Origin: Tipula vernalis
Taxonomy: Eukaryota > Arthropoda > Insecta > Diptera > Tipulidae
Assembly: GCA_958295665.1 (NCBI GenBank)
Contig: OY282560.1
Span: forward strand, 258,735,368 to 258,799,367
DNA length: 64,000 bases
Direction: 5' to 3'
Shown here one piece after another: positions 23,154 to 32,487 of the stretch. Under the pieces are notes generated by a model. The model worked only from the letters and a program-made list of their open reading frames with translations, was not told the DNA's origin and ran no database searches. The translations under genes and the position numbers were made by a program. Position 1 is the stretch's first letter. Every line of letters starts with the position of its first letter.

Positions 23154-23170
23154 TGGTGTCAGAAGTGGGA
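23154..23170 (+). other. tRNA primer-binding site of a Gypsy-like element
   Basis: TGGTGTCAGAAGTGGGA matches the complement of a leucine-tRNA 3' end. It is preceded by a CA dinucleotide, as expected at the end of a 5' LTR. No 3' LTR is present, so LTR limits cannot be confirmed. Confidence 0.6.
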
Positions 23171-23341
23171 TTACTGTTTTTACGAGAAAAAAATGTGATA
23201 ACTAATTAAAAGCGAATAATAATAAAATAATAAAGTAAAAAAAATAATAAATACCAGCGAAATACGAAAACGTAAGCAAAAATAAAAAATTGATAAAAAT
23301 CAACAAAACATAAAAAAGTGATAGGTATAATTTTTGACAAG

Positions 23342-24108
23342 ATGGCTGCAATACAACCACCAAAAAATTTTATTATCACAAGCGGTGACGCCTCAAATTC
23401 ATGGAAGCAATGGTTGCAACAATTCTAATGGCTCGAAATAGCAACAGAATTGTCAAAAAATCACCGACAATACAATGTGATACGTTTATGGTCAGCTTAG
23501 GACCTGCTATAATCACAATTTATAATAACCTTAAATTGTCAAAGGATGAACAAAACGATTTAGCCGTACTAAAAAAAAGTTAACGGAATATTTTGTTCCA
23601 AAAAAAACATTACGTTCGAAAGATATACGTTCAACAATATGCGACAAGAATCAGGTGAATCATTTGATGATTTTTATAATAAAACCTTAAAACAGTCTAA
23701 AAATTGTGACTTCAGTGGATTAGCAGAAGACTTGGTCAAAGATAAAATCGTGATTGGGGTTAGTGATAATCAATTACGACAAAAGTTACTCGCGGCGGAT
23801 AAATTAGATTTAAATAAAGCAGTAAATTGTTGCAGAGCTGCTGAACAGGCACAAATGCAAGTAAAAATAATGGAATCAAAAACAGATACATTAGCTGTTA
23901 ATATAATGAAATCTCAAAAATGGCAGAAGAGCCATGACAATGAGAAGACCAAATCACAAATAAACACAATAAATTGCAAGAGATGCGGTTCAAATCACGA
24001 GCAAGGTAAATGCCCAGCATTCAAAGAAATTTGTACGAAGTGTTAAATCAAGGGACACGCGAATAAGATGTGTAGAACCTCAAAACAAAAAATTGCAATA
24101 ATGAAGTC
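23342..24108 (+). pseudogene. gag of the Gypsy-like element
   Basis: It starts MAAIQPPKNFIITSGDASNS at 23342. An in-frame TAA near 23426 and frame changes follow, with the body continuing at 23401-23583 and 23639-24046 (FYNKTLKQSKNCDFSGLAED and so on). The C-terminus carries two CCHC-type knuckles: CKRCGSNHEQGKC, then CTKC with a TAA where a Gly is usual, then KGHANKMC. The knuckles bind RNA in related elements. The arrangement resembles the gag of insect elements of the K02A2.6-like group. It is not functional. Confidence 0.8.
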
Positions 24109-24219
24109 CAAAACTAAAAGTAACAAAGTTAATATCATTGCTAAAGCTAGTAGTGATGAGGAGGAACTTCTCCTATGTTCAATATTGGACAATATTTAAT
24201 CTGAGAGTGATTGGATTGA

Positions 24220-24502
24220 AAATATTACGATTAATAGTAAAAATACTAAAGTCAAAATCGACATTGGCGCAAGATACAATGTAATGGTTGAAAATCAAGC
24301 AAAATCGTTAAAAATACAAATTAATTCCAGCGAAGCTAAATATATTGTGTCTTTTACGGAACACAAAATGCAAGTGCTTGGTGAAATTACAACAATCTGC
24401 TCGAACGGGACAAATCAGCATCCAGTAACTTTCAAAATAGTTCATAAGCCAATGATTACTATAATTGGATATGACTATATTGGATATGTGCTAAGAAACT
24501 AA
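24220..24502 (+). pseudogene. Aspartic protease region of the Gypsy-like element
   Basis: The reading includes VKIDIGARYNVM, where the usual catalytic motif D-T/S-G-A has become D-I-G-A. It continues to MITIIGYDYIGYV before a stop at 24502. Loss of the Thr/Ser next to the catalytic Asp would probably inactivate it. It lies between gag and reverse transcriptase as expected. Confidence 0.7.
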
Positions 24503-25088
24503 ATTTCATAAGTCAAATAAATGAAGTGAAATTACTCGACCTATATCAAGGTCTCGGATGCCTTAAAAACTTTGAGTACGACATAGATCTCATAGACAAT
24601 CCATCATTCGACATTAAACCAGCACAGAAAGTTCCACTAGCAATTAAAGAGGAAGTAAAACAGGAACTGATAAAAATGGAAAAAATGGGTGTAATCAAAA
24701 AAATGACAGAGCCTACTCCAGTAGTCAGCCCAATGGTCGTGGTTAAAAAGAATAAAAAAATTCGAATATGCATTGATCTGACTGATGTGAACAAATGTAT
24801 AAAACGACGCCACTATCCTCTAAATACGTTAGAAGAAATCGCAGCAAAAATATATGGCGCAAAATTGTTTACCAAGCTAGATTGCAACAAAGGTTTTTGT
24901 CACAATAAAAATGAAATGAATTCATATTTTTGTTGTTGCTGTGGCTTTTATTACGATATATTACAAGTTTTTAAACAAAACAAAAACAAAATCAAAAACC
25001 AAAATATTCAATTTTATTTCACTTTATTTAATAACACATAGTTAAAAACTTTCTTAAAATTGTAATAATTAATTTTTATTTTTACTTT

Positions 25089-25129
25089 TTGGAAGACCGG
25101 TTTCGGATTTCATCCTTCTTCAGTCCCAA
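25089..25129 (-). ncRNA. Hammerhead-ribozyme-like motif, minus arm
   Basis: Read on the minus strand: stem I strand TTGGGA, core CTGAAGA, stem II GGAT-GAA-ATCC (after one unpaired A), GAAA, minimal stem III CCGG, cleavage-site TC, and stem I partner TTCCAA. All 4 bp of stem II pair. Stem I pairs over 6 bp with one G-U. Activity is not shown, and the extra A beside the core is unusual. Confidence 0.6.
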
Positions 25130-25152
25130 TTTTAACTACCTGTAACTACCAA

Positions 25153-25193
25153 TTGGGACTGAAGAAGGAGGAAATCCGAAACCGGTCTTCCAA
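25153..25193 (+). ncRNA. Hammerhead-ribozyme-like motif, plus arm
   Basis: Same layout as the minus-arm motif, on the + strand: TTGGGA (25153-25158), CTGAAGA (25159-25165), stem II region 25166-25177 with a weaker 3-bp helix, GAAA, CCGG, TC (25186-25187), TTCCAA (25188-25193). The self-complementary CCGG stem III is the very short type that, in Penelope-like elements, is thought to work in dimers. Confidence 0.58.
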
Positions 25194-25983
25194 AAAGTAA
25201 AAATAAAAATTAATTATTACAATTTTAAGAAAGTTTTTAACTATGTGTTATTAAATAAAGTGAAATAAAGTTGAATATTTTGGTTTTTGATTTGGTTTTT
25301 GTTTTGTTTAAAAACTTGTAAAGGTTTTTGGCAAATAAAGGTAAGCAAAAGGACGGAGAAATACTTAACCTTTGCAACGCCATGGGGTAGATATTGCTGT
25401 ACAAGATTGCCTTTTGGTCTTTCATCCGCACCTGAGGCGTTCCAAGAGATGATGTCATCTTTACTTCAAGATATCGAGAACGTCGAGTGCTCTATGGATG
25501 ACCTTCTCATTTACGCTACGTCGGAAGAAAAACTAGATGAGATAACGCTAAAAGTGTTTGAAAAATTTAAAACAGCTGGTATAGTATTAAATAAAGACAT
25601 ATGCCAGTTTAAAAAAGAGTCCATCAAGTTTTTAGGCCATATTCCGGATAAGGTCCTGATCCGGATAAGGTCGAGGCCATAAATAGATTGAAACAACCAA
25701 CAAATAAGGAAGAATTGCAAAGAATATTCGGAATGGTAACATACCTCCATAAATTTATTCCTAATTTGTCATCAATAACTGATCCATTACGAGAACTACT
25801 AAGCAAAGACGTTGTTTGGAATTGGGAAGCACATCATACAAGCGCTTTTGAAAAAATCAAAATACTATTGAAAACATCACCGGTACTCGGATATTACAAT
25901 GTAAATAACGATGTCTTACTAACAGTAGATGCTAGTTCAAAAGCTGTGGGGGCTGCTCTGATTCAAGATGGACGTCCTTTTTT

Positions 25984-26078
25984 TTAAAACCAGTAAATTA
26001 CCGGTAAATCGATTTTTTTCATAAACATTTACCGTTTACCGGGTTTTCAAATTCCGGTAAATTTGCGAACCCTAATCA
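25984..26078. repeat. CCGGTAAA-rich patch
   Basis: Several copies of TTACCGGTAAA or its halves occur in 70 bp, exactly where the Gypsy-like coding sequence stops. It is probably the edge of another element that truncated it. Confidence 0.5.
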
Positions 26079-26665
26079 CGTCACGTGTAGACAAAAAAAC
26101 AGATATTTTTATTAAGTTTGGCGGTTTTTTGGTTAATTTTTTAAATAAATTATATTATTTTATATAGAAAATATAAATTTGAAAAAAAGGAAATTAAATA
26201 AAACTATAAATTAAAATTAAATCTCTGGCTTATTTCATTTATTTTCTTATGGTTTTCGCTACAACTAAATCAAAACACCCATTCACTGTTTAGTGTTCTA
26301 TATGTGTTCTTTTCAGAAGTAAAATTGATAGTTTTGTTGCAATAAGAATTATTCAAATTTAGTAAATCTAAACGTTCTCTGCATTTAACAAAAAAATTAC
26401 ACTAATAAATTCCGAAACTTGTTATACAATGTGCTCAAACAGTCTGCTCCAGACACGAATATTAAAACATGCCTCTTTTCGCGATTTAATTCCAAAAGTA
26501 TTGTATTTATTATATAACTAAAATAAAAATTGAAATGTTTAATTTTAACATAAAGTCTAAAAACAATTAATGGCAAGTTTAAAAAAAAATTATTTATTTC
26601 CATTTATTTAAAAAATTAATAAAAATATCACGAAACTCCATCAGCATTTTTGTCTACACGTGACG
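26079..26665. mobile_element. MITE-like element with CGTCACGTGTAGAC ends
   Basis: CGTCACGTGTAGACAAAAA (26079-26097) is mirrored at the right end (26647-26665). The interior is AT-rich and non-coding. 2590-2665 carries a related end and the adjoining TTTGGCGGTTTTTT block in inverted orientation. Confidence 0.65.
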
Positions 26666-27384
26666 TCAAATTGCGAAAAAAAGATAGCAACAGCATGCGC
26701 AATATTATACCTTTATTTTCTATATATCTTCCCGCTAAACAAGTTAAGCGAATTCGCAAAATACGTCGCATAAGCGTACTATAAACGTATCACTTTTTTG
26801 CTTGACACAAATACATTCTCAAATTTAAATAAAATGTATATAGTACAAAAATACCTCGCAAACAAATTTAATTATCATGATGCAGAAACAACGTAAATGT
26901 TTCGTTTTTGCTACACCTAAACGTAACACCAAATTCCTTTATGAATATTATTGGAATAATAAGTATAAAGAAATGATAACCATTTAGTTTTGAGTTTTCG
27001 ATCGCCATTACGTATTTTTTCGGTTCAAGAATTTTTTTTAATAAATAAATAAGTAAACAAATAATTAACGTCCGAGTTTGATTTAGAAAAATATAATTTG
27101 TTGCTTAATATGTTTTTTTAGAATAAAAGAAAAATACTTAAGAAACTATTAGTTTTTTAGAAAAAAAACATTGCAAAAAAATGTTTCATTAAATTCATAT
27201 CGCTAAAAATGTTACGTTATTATTTCACTAATCACGTGACATAAATGCAACACCTCAGGTGAATAGTTTACGAACCACTACAACATTGATAACTCCTCGC
27301 AAAAAGTCTAATTATCATAGGACGGAAACGACATAACTGCTTCGTTATTGCAACACCAAACTGTTACGTTTACGAAGAGTACTA
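26666..27384. other. Non-coding
   Basis: AT-rich sequence with scattered CGTTTACG-like motifs. No gene or confident repeat. Confidence 0.5.
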
Positions 27385-28354
27385 TTTATTATTGGTTTTG
27401 GTCATATAATATTTAAACAACAACAAAAAAGAGAGGCATTTTGTTGGTTTTGGTATAGTCGTCACAAATATTTTTCTGTACCTTGATACATAGAACAGAA
27501 TGGACGGTAACTTGATACATAGAACAAGAAGAAGGGTATTATTTGTATGTAATATAAGGGTATTATTTGTATGTAATATAAAACATGACACGTCTCCTGC
27601 TACGCACATGGAAAATTGTACAAAAATATTTACCTTCAATGTGTGTTGGTGGTTTAGTATATAAGATTCTGTTATTTTTATTTTTGTGTTGTTTTCTCTC
27701 TTTGTGTTTTTTGTATTCATGAGACAACTATAGTGTTCTTGATAAAATATGAACTATACAAACACAACGAAAATTTTAGTGGATTCGACTCAAATAGGAT
27801 TTTTATACTTCATATAATCGAGTAAGTTTGAGTTGAATCGGAAACCGCCATATATAATACATATAAAATAATATATTTAGGTATGATTAATTTTTTTTTA
27901 CTTACAGGGTATTATAAACTGCATTAAATTACTTTAAAATAATTTAATTAATATTAAAAGATTATAAATTAACTAAATTATATAAATAAAATACTAATTT
28001 GGAAATATTAATTTTGAGTTGAGTTGAGATTTGGTTTCCAACACATAATGACGTATTTATTTATGCATGCCAAATTTTGATTAAACGAAAGTGAACAACG
28101 TGGAATTATGTAAATGGATATCGAGACGCTAAATGTATTGAACTTACTTAATTAACTTAATGGATTTATTGAAGTTTAGGTTACAGTTTTCACATACAAA
28201 CGTCAATATTACTTATATGGTACACCGATAAAATTTTTAAGAAAATAATGTTTCAATTTCCTTTCATTTATTATTTATTATTTTACTTACTTTGCATGCT
28301 TGATTTTGCAGGGTAACATGTCCATAAACGGAGTTGTAGTTTTATGGGAACATA
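27385..28354 (+). repeat. Dispersed repeat R, copy 1 (left part)
   Basis: This matches 57385-58460 in order. Shared blocks include CCTGCTACGCACATGGAA, ACAGGGTATTATAAACT, CACATAATGACGTATTTATT, TGGTACACCGATAAA and CCATAAACGGAG. It contains local tandem duplications (a 24-bp unit at 27535-27581). It is interrupted at 28354 by the mariner-type element, and a further 25-30 bp of the match resume at 29668. Confidence 0.82.
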
Positions 28355-29667
28355 CAGGGTGGCTGATGAATTTTGCTACATTAAGAAACTCAAATAATTT
28401 TTTTTTCAGTGTATGGAATTCATTTTTCTTTTATTCATGTTAAAGCTCATTCAATTTTATTAAATATAGCTTAATTAGTTTTAAAAATAATGGAATTTAA
28501 ATACCCCCCCTGCTCGTTGATGCATGTGCGGCATCTTACCAAAAAGTTGTTCATTACTGCTTGGAGAGTTGAGACAGGAATAGCCGCAATTGTTTCTCGA
28601 ATGGATTGCCTTAGTTCATTCAAATTTGTTGGTTTTGCTTTGTAGACTTCCTGTTTGCAATAACCCCACAAGAAAAAGTCAGGTGCAGTAAGGTCAGGCG
28701 ACCTGGGTGGCCAACGGAATGTGGAGTTTCTGCTTATCAGTTTATTGGGAAATTTTCGTCGCAATTCTGTCATAACAGGTTGGGCTATGTGAGGAGCTGC
28801 ACCATCTTGCTGAAACCACACAGAGTTGAAAGAAATTCTCCTTCGGCGTAATTCTGGATAGAAAAACTCTCTCAACATGCTCAAGTAACGGTCTCCAGTA
28901 ACCGTAACGGTATGACCGTTTTCTTCGAAGAAGTAGGGCCCGACAATGCAGCGTGATGAAACTGCACACCACACTGTGACACGAAGTGGATGCAATTCCG
29001 TCTCATGGAGTAACTGTGGGTTGGAAGCACTCCATATTCGACAATTTTGTTTGTTTATGTTGCCGTTTAAATCGAAATGGGCCTCGTCAGACATGAAAAG
29101 ACAGTTCAACATGTTTCCATCCTCTTCCACCATTTGAAGCATCTTCTGGCAAAATTCCAAGCGAATCGGCAAGTCTGCAGCGTTCAGTTTGTTGGCCAAT
29201 TGAATTTTATATGGGAATAAGTCCAAATCTTTGTGCATAATTGACTGTAATGACTGTCTGCTTATACCCATTTGAGCAGATAAGCTTCTTGTCGAAACAC
29301 GTGGATTGTTTTGTATGGCAGCAGCTACAGCAGCGATTGTTTCCTCCGTTCGAACTGAAGGGTTTCGATGGTAAGGTCTTCTGTTGACTGTCCCATGCTC
29401 GGCAAAATTGTTTACAAGTCTCATTATGGTCCATCTGCTCGGAGGATTGCCGCCAAACGTGCGCCTGTACTCTCTTTGAACCGAAACTACGGACTCCAGA
29501 GCGTGATAGCGGCGGACAATCCAAATTCTTGTTTCAGTGTCCCAGTTATCCATTTTTGTTAAATGTAAAAGTCAATCTGCAAAATAAAAAAAAAATTAAC
29601 TAGATTCATTGAATAGAAAAAAAGTTATTCAATTTTTTTTTGGTAGCGGCTTTCATCAGCCACCCTG
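28355..29667 (-). mobile_element. Mariner-type DNA transposon with intact ORF
   Basis: The element is 1313 bp. It starts CAGGGTGGCTGATGAA and ends with the inverse, flanked by TA at 28353-28354 and 29668-29669. Beyond the 16 matching terminal bases the inverted repeats become imperfect. The paralogous repeat at 58460 lacks it, which fixes both ends independently. It carries one uninterrupted transposase gene. Confidence 0.93.
28471..29553 (-). CDS. Mariner-type transposase, intact 360-residue ORF
   Basis: Starting at the ATG at 29553, the frame is open for 360 codons. Residues 1-55 form a DUF4817-like N-terminal domain (IVRRYHALESVVSVQREYRR). About 70-110 is a helix-turn-helix region (VSTRSLSAQMGISRQSLQSI). 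The catalytic domain has D156 in MSDEAHF, D250 in QQDGAAPH and D287 in PRSPDLTAPDFFLWG. There are 36 residues between the last two, and D292 is an alternative third acid. Transposases of this group excise the element at its TIRs and insert it at TA. Length and motif set are normal, with no stop or frameshift. It is preserved far better than any other element here, so the insertion is probably recent. It may still make protein, which sequence alone cannot show. The antisense frames are shadows. Confidence 0.93.
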   Translation of the reverse strand: MDNWDTETRIWIVRRYHALESVVSVQREYRRTFGGNPPSRWTIMRLVNNFAEHGTVNRRPYHRNPSVRTEETIAAVAAAIQNNPRVSTRSLSAQMGISRQSLQSIMHKDLDLFPYKIQLANKLNAADLPIRLEFCQKMLQMVEEDGNMLNCLFMSDEAHFDLNGNINKQNCRIWSASNPQLLHETELHPLRVTVWCAVSSRCIVGPYFFEENGHTVTVTGDRYLSMLREFFYPELRRRRISFNSVWFQQDGAAPHIAQPVMTELRRKFPNKLISRNSTFRWPPRSPDLTAPDFFLWGYCKQEVYKAKPTNLNELRQSIRETIAAIPVSTLQAVMNNFLVRCRTCINEQGGYLNSIIFKTN

Positions 29668-29702
29668 TATAAGTAATAAATTTCGAAGATGTTGATCATT
29701 CT

Positions 29703-29999
29703 AATATCTGGTAATATCTCATTGATTTTTTGGAGGACGCTCGCATTTGGTATTTGGCGTTCTTCACTATCACTCCTAATGGAACTTATTTTAGAATCTA
29801 CATCAGTTGATGATGATTTCGGCGTAACTGCGGAACTTAATGGCAAAGAGATTGGAGATGTCTCTGTTTCAATTTTTTGACGTTTACCATAAATCTTGAT
29901 ATAACAACTTGAACAAATGAATAAATTTTCATTTCTTTCAATCGAAGGCGGCAGAAAGTCCGTAAGAAAAGTGGGGGCATAATAAAATGTGTCAGCATA
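29703..29999 (-). pseudogene. Unrecognised coding fragment
   Basis: About 99 codons in one open frame on the minus strand read YADTFYYAPTFLTDFLPPSI, then NENLFICSSCYIKIYGKRQK, then a Ser/Thr/Glu-rich stretch, then VLQKINEILPDI. It has no start codon and runs into the mariner-type element. The Cys pair followed by basic residues and a polar linker looks like a real protein rather than chance, perhaps from a larger transposon. I do not recognise the family. Nothing similar lies next to repeat R copy 2. Confidence 0.45.
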
Positions 30000-30718
30000 A
30001 AAAATATTTAGTTTTATTATTCATTAGAAGTAATTTGTACCTTTATTTTTAAAAATCGAAGCAACAGTTAAAAACAAAATGTTAATTTAGGTATAAATTA
30101 AGAACTGAACAGGTATACCGATAATTTTATATACAAACTCTATGGTGATGATATTAAAACGTGTTTTGCAAGAAAACGAAAAAAATACATGTTTGTTTTT
30201 TTTATGTTTTATAGAATTAAATGGCAAACAAAAAAAAATTAAAAATAAAAAAAATATATTTTGTCCAGAAAATTGAGAAAAACCAGTTTGGTGGCCATTT
30301 TGAAAATGAAAAACTTAAATACGGTACTATTTTTGTAATAATTTCTTAATCCTTATTCTTTTACCTTTAAAATGAGCCCTATTTTATATTTTTTCGGATA
30401 AATACTTTTTTTATATTTGTATAAATGCACCATCATTTTCACCAAATTTACAAATTTTTGACCACCTGTATCTTATGCAACAACAACAACAACAAAAAAT
30501 CGAGTTCTACAATAATTTATTTTATCCAGTATGTACTACACATTCAAAACATAAAAATCACAAAATTAAAACATGACTTCCGGTCCCATATGTTGAATTT
30601 GTGAGTTTACGTATTTTTCACCATAATACACAAGCCAAGAAAAAGCGTAGCCATAGGGCATTTCCACTCTCCTCTCAGTATAAATACTCTCATCATAATT
30701 CTATTAAATACTATATTC
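30000..30718. other. Non-coding
   Basis: AT-rich sequence with a short CAA microsatellite near 30478-30495. No gene. Confidence 0.5.
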
Positions 30719-30842
30719 CGGCTGTTCACACGCAGTTATCACTGCAACACATCATTTCCTCGTTTCTTACCTCTTTACCTATAAACTAACTGGAGAAACG
30801 AGGAAATGATGTGTTGCAGTGTTAACTGCGTGTGAACAGCCG
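30719..30842. mobile_element. Hairpin MITE, 124 bp
   Basis: Arms of about 49 bp starting CGGCTGTTCACACGCAGTTA are inverted copies of each other with about one mismatch, around a 25-bp loop. No coding capacity. Confidence 0.88.
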
Positions 30843-31440
30843 AATTAACAAATAGTACAAAAATACTAATAGTATATGTGATGGAAAGAACGTGTAAATG
30901 CTCTATCGTCGTTTCACTTCCGATAAAAAAAAATAAAGAGCTGCTGAGTATCCCAGTAAATTACAGACGTAGAATTGAAAAAATTCACAAATTTCTGATA
31001 ATATACATAAATTGAGCATAAATTGAGCTATGAGTCGGAAGTTCAGAAATATTTAAATTTTGCTAACTGATAAATGTCTTTTGACGCATTTCATTCGGAC
31101 ATTCACTCCTATTTCGGCCACTCCGGCCTCACTCACTCATAGGAATTCTAAAGGAAGCTACTTGGAGTAGTACACTAATGTAATGTGTCTCACGTCTAAA
31201 AATGAGACGGTTCTATATCTTTTTATTTAATTTTTTCATAACTGTATACTACGATGTATCAATATATTATAGGGTTTAGACAAATCAATATTTATTTGTC
31301 ATCTGAAACGATATGTAGCTTTTGCAGTGAGATGTAGGATCCTCAAATTTATATTACCGAACATGGATTACCCTATCTATACGGTATGATGTATCGTATG
31401 ATATATGCAAATCCATTTTTATTTTTCTTATGATAAGAAA
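30843..31440. other. Non-coding
   Basis: No gene or repeat recognised. Confidence 0.5.
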
Positions 31441-31580
31441 AATGAAATCAAAAGGTTATAATACATTGTAGCATCTAGCGCTATAGCACTCTCATCAGTT
31501 GATTTACTTATTAGAATAAGTAAATCAACTGATGATGGTCCTATAGCATCGAAGTCACGATATTGAATCAAAAAAAAATT
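31441..31580. repeat. Foldback with degenerate hammerhead-like cores
   Basis: CATCAGTTGATTTACTTATT (31493-31512) is mirrored at 31515-31534. On each strand the arm continues CTGATGA followed by a stem-loop built on GCTATAGC-like sequence. The GAAA expected next is degenerate (CGAAGTC on +, AGATGC on -). The layout parallels the insertion at 24900-25319. Confidence 0.45.
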
Positions 31581-31669
31581 GTATTTCACAATAATATTAT
31601 TAAATAAACGAATATATTTAAAAACAAAAAAAAAATATTATTTAATTGTAAAAATATTTTAAAAATTTT

Positions 31670-32487
31670 ATTATTTGTTCTTCACGGCGCATTATTCCAG
31701 ACCATCAATTTGGATTCCGAAACCAACATGGTACTACAGAGCAAGTACACAGAATTGTAAATGCAATCAAAATCACCTTCGAGGAAAAGAAATATTGTTC
31801 TGCTGCCTTTTTTGTGTATTGTCCAAGCTTTTGATAAAGTTTGGCACGATGGACTAATTTACAAAATTAAAGAGCTTCTACCGAAAAAATTTCACTCAGT
31901 TTTGGGAAACTATCTTCTTCAAAGGCAATACATGGTCAAACAAAACAGGGCAACTACTTGCTTAAATGATATTAATGCAGGTGTCCCGCAAGGTAGCGTT
32001 CTAGGGCCACTATTATACTTGTTGTACAGAGAACTCCTGCAACGAACCCAAGCGAAAATACTTCGCAGTATTACCAATGCTCCTTGGTACATTCGAAATA
32101 GTAATATACATCACGACCTTGGGATTAAAACCGTTAAAGAAACAATTAAAGAATTCAGTTCGAAATATTACTCAAAACTAGAAGCACATTCCAACGAATT
32201 GGCCAGGGAGACACTAAAACAGCCGCGATTTAGACGTCTGAGAAGAACAGACCCACTCGAACTGTTGAACCTGTGAACCTGTAAATTTAATTCGATATAT
32301 ACATATAAGTATAGTCTAAATTAATTAAATTGTGAGCCCTAACAAAAAGTATTAACATTGGTTAAGACTTAAAATATGTAATAATTTTAGCTTAAGATTT
32401 GATTACTTCTTGTTAATTTCTTATGTAGAAAGATTCAAGAATAAAGCCATTGGCAACATTTAAAAAAAAAAATAATTATTTGTTCTT
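31670..32487 (+). mobile_element. 5'-truncated LINE with 13-bp target duplication
   Basis: ATTATTTGTTCTT occurs at 31670-31682 and again at 32475-32487, bracketing a coding remnant, a 3' untranslated part, an AATAAA and an A tail (32462-32474). This is the structure of a non-LTR insertion by target-primed reverse transcription, truncated at its 5' end. Confidence 0.88.
31692..32276 (+). pseudogene. Jockey-like LINE reverse transcriptase with internal deletion
   Basis: The frame reads IIPDHQFGFRNQHGTTEQVH, shifts in a T run near 31800, and resumes as QAFDKVWHDGLIYKIKELLP and GVPQGSVLGPLLYLLY. It then jumps directly to the C-terminal tail (RELLQRTQAKILRSITNAPW...RTDPLELLNL). The segment holding the catalytic Y/F-A-D-D box is missing at the join near 32027. 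Together with the frameshift this rules out function. The stop at 32276 is followed by a short 3' region and the A tail. The Jockey-type assignment rests on the QAFDKVWH and GVPQGS blocks and the style of the tail. Confidence 0.85.

Larger units (their letters stand above)
24900..25319. mobile_element. Foldback insertion with two hammerhead-like ribozyme motifs
   Basis: It is flanked by an exact 11-bp direct repeat AAAGGTTTTTG (24889-24899 and 25320-25330), one copy of which belongs to the reverse transcriptase gene it interrupts. Most of it (about 24963-25319) is a large inverted repeat with ends TACAAGTTTTT/AAAAACTTGTA. Each arm holds a motif with the order and core bases of a type I hammerhead ribozyme. 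The variable-type target duplication, inverted arrangement and ribozyme core together resemble Penelope-like retroelement or retrozyme copies. There is no coding capacity. Confidence 0.75.
24526..25980 (+). pseudogene. Reverse transcriptase/RNase H of the Gypsy-like element, split
   Basis: The first part (24526-24899) reads through KVPLAIKEEVKQELIKMEKM and KKIRICIDLTDVNKCIKRRH to KLFTKLD, which contains the first catalytic Asp. It breaks at KGF. After the insertion the protein resumes at 25320 with KGFWQIKVSKRTEKYLTF and RLPFGLSSAPEAFQ, and the DD pair appears as CSMDDLLIY. A small duplication of CCGGATAAGGTC (25645-25672) shifts the frame. From 25688 it continues with NKEELQRIFGMVTYLHKFIP and the first RNase H Asp in LLTVDASSKAVGAAL, ending at about 25980. 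It is dead as an enzyme, but well enough preserved to place the insertion to the base. Confidence 0.88.
23342..25983 (+). mobile_element. Decayed Ty3/Gypsy-like retrotransposon, 3' truncated
   Basis: In order it shows a gag with zinc knuckles, a protease, a reverse transcriptase and the start of RNase H. The match stops abruptly at about 25981 at a CCGGTAAA-rich patch. No integrase or 3' LTR is seen. A 420-bp insertion splits the reverse transcriptase. Confidence 0.88.
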
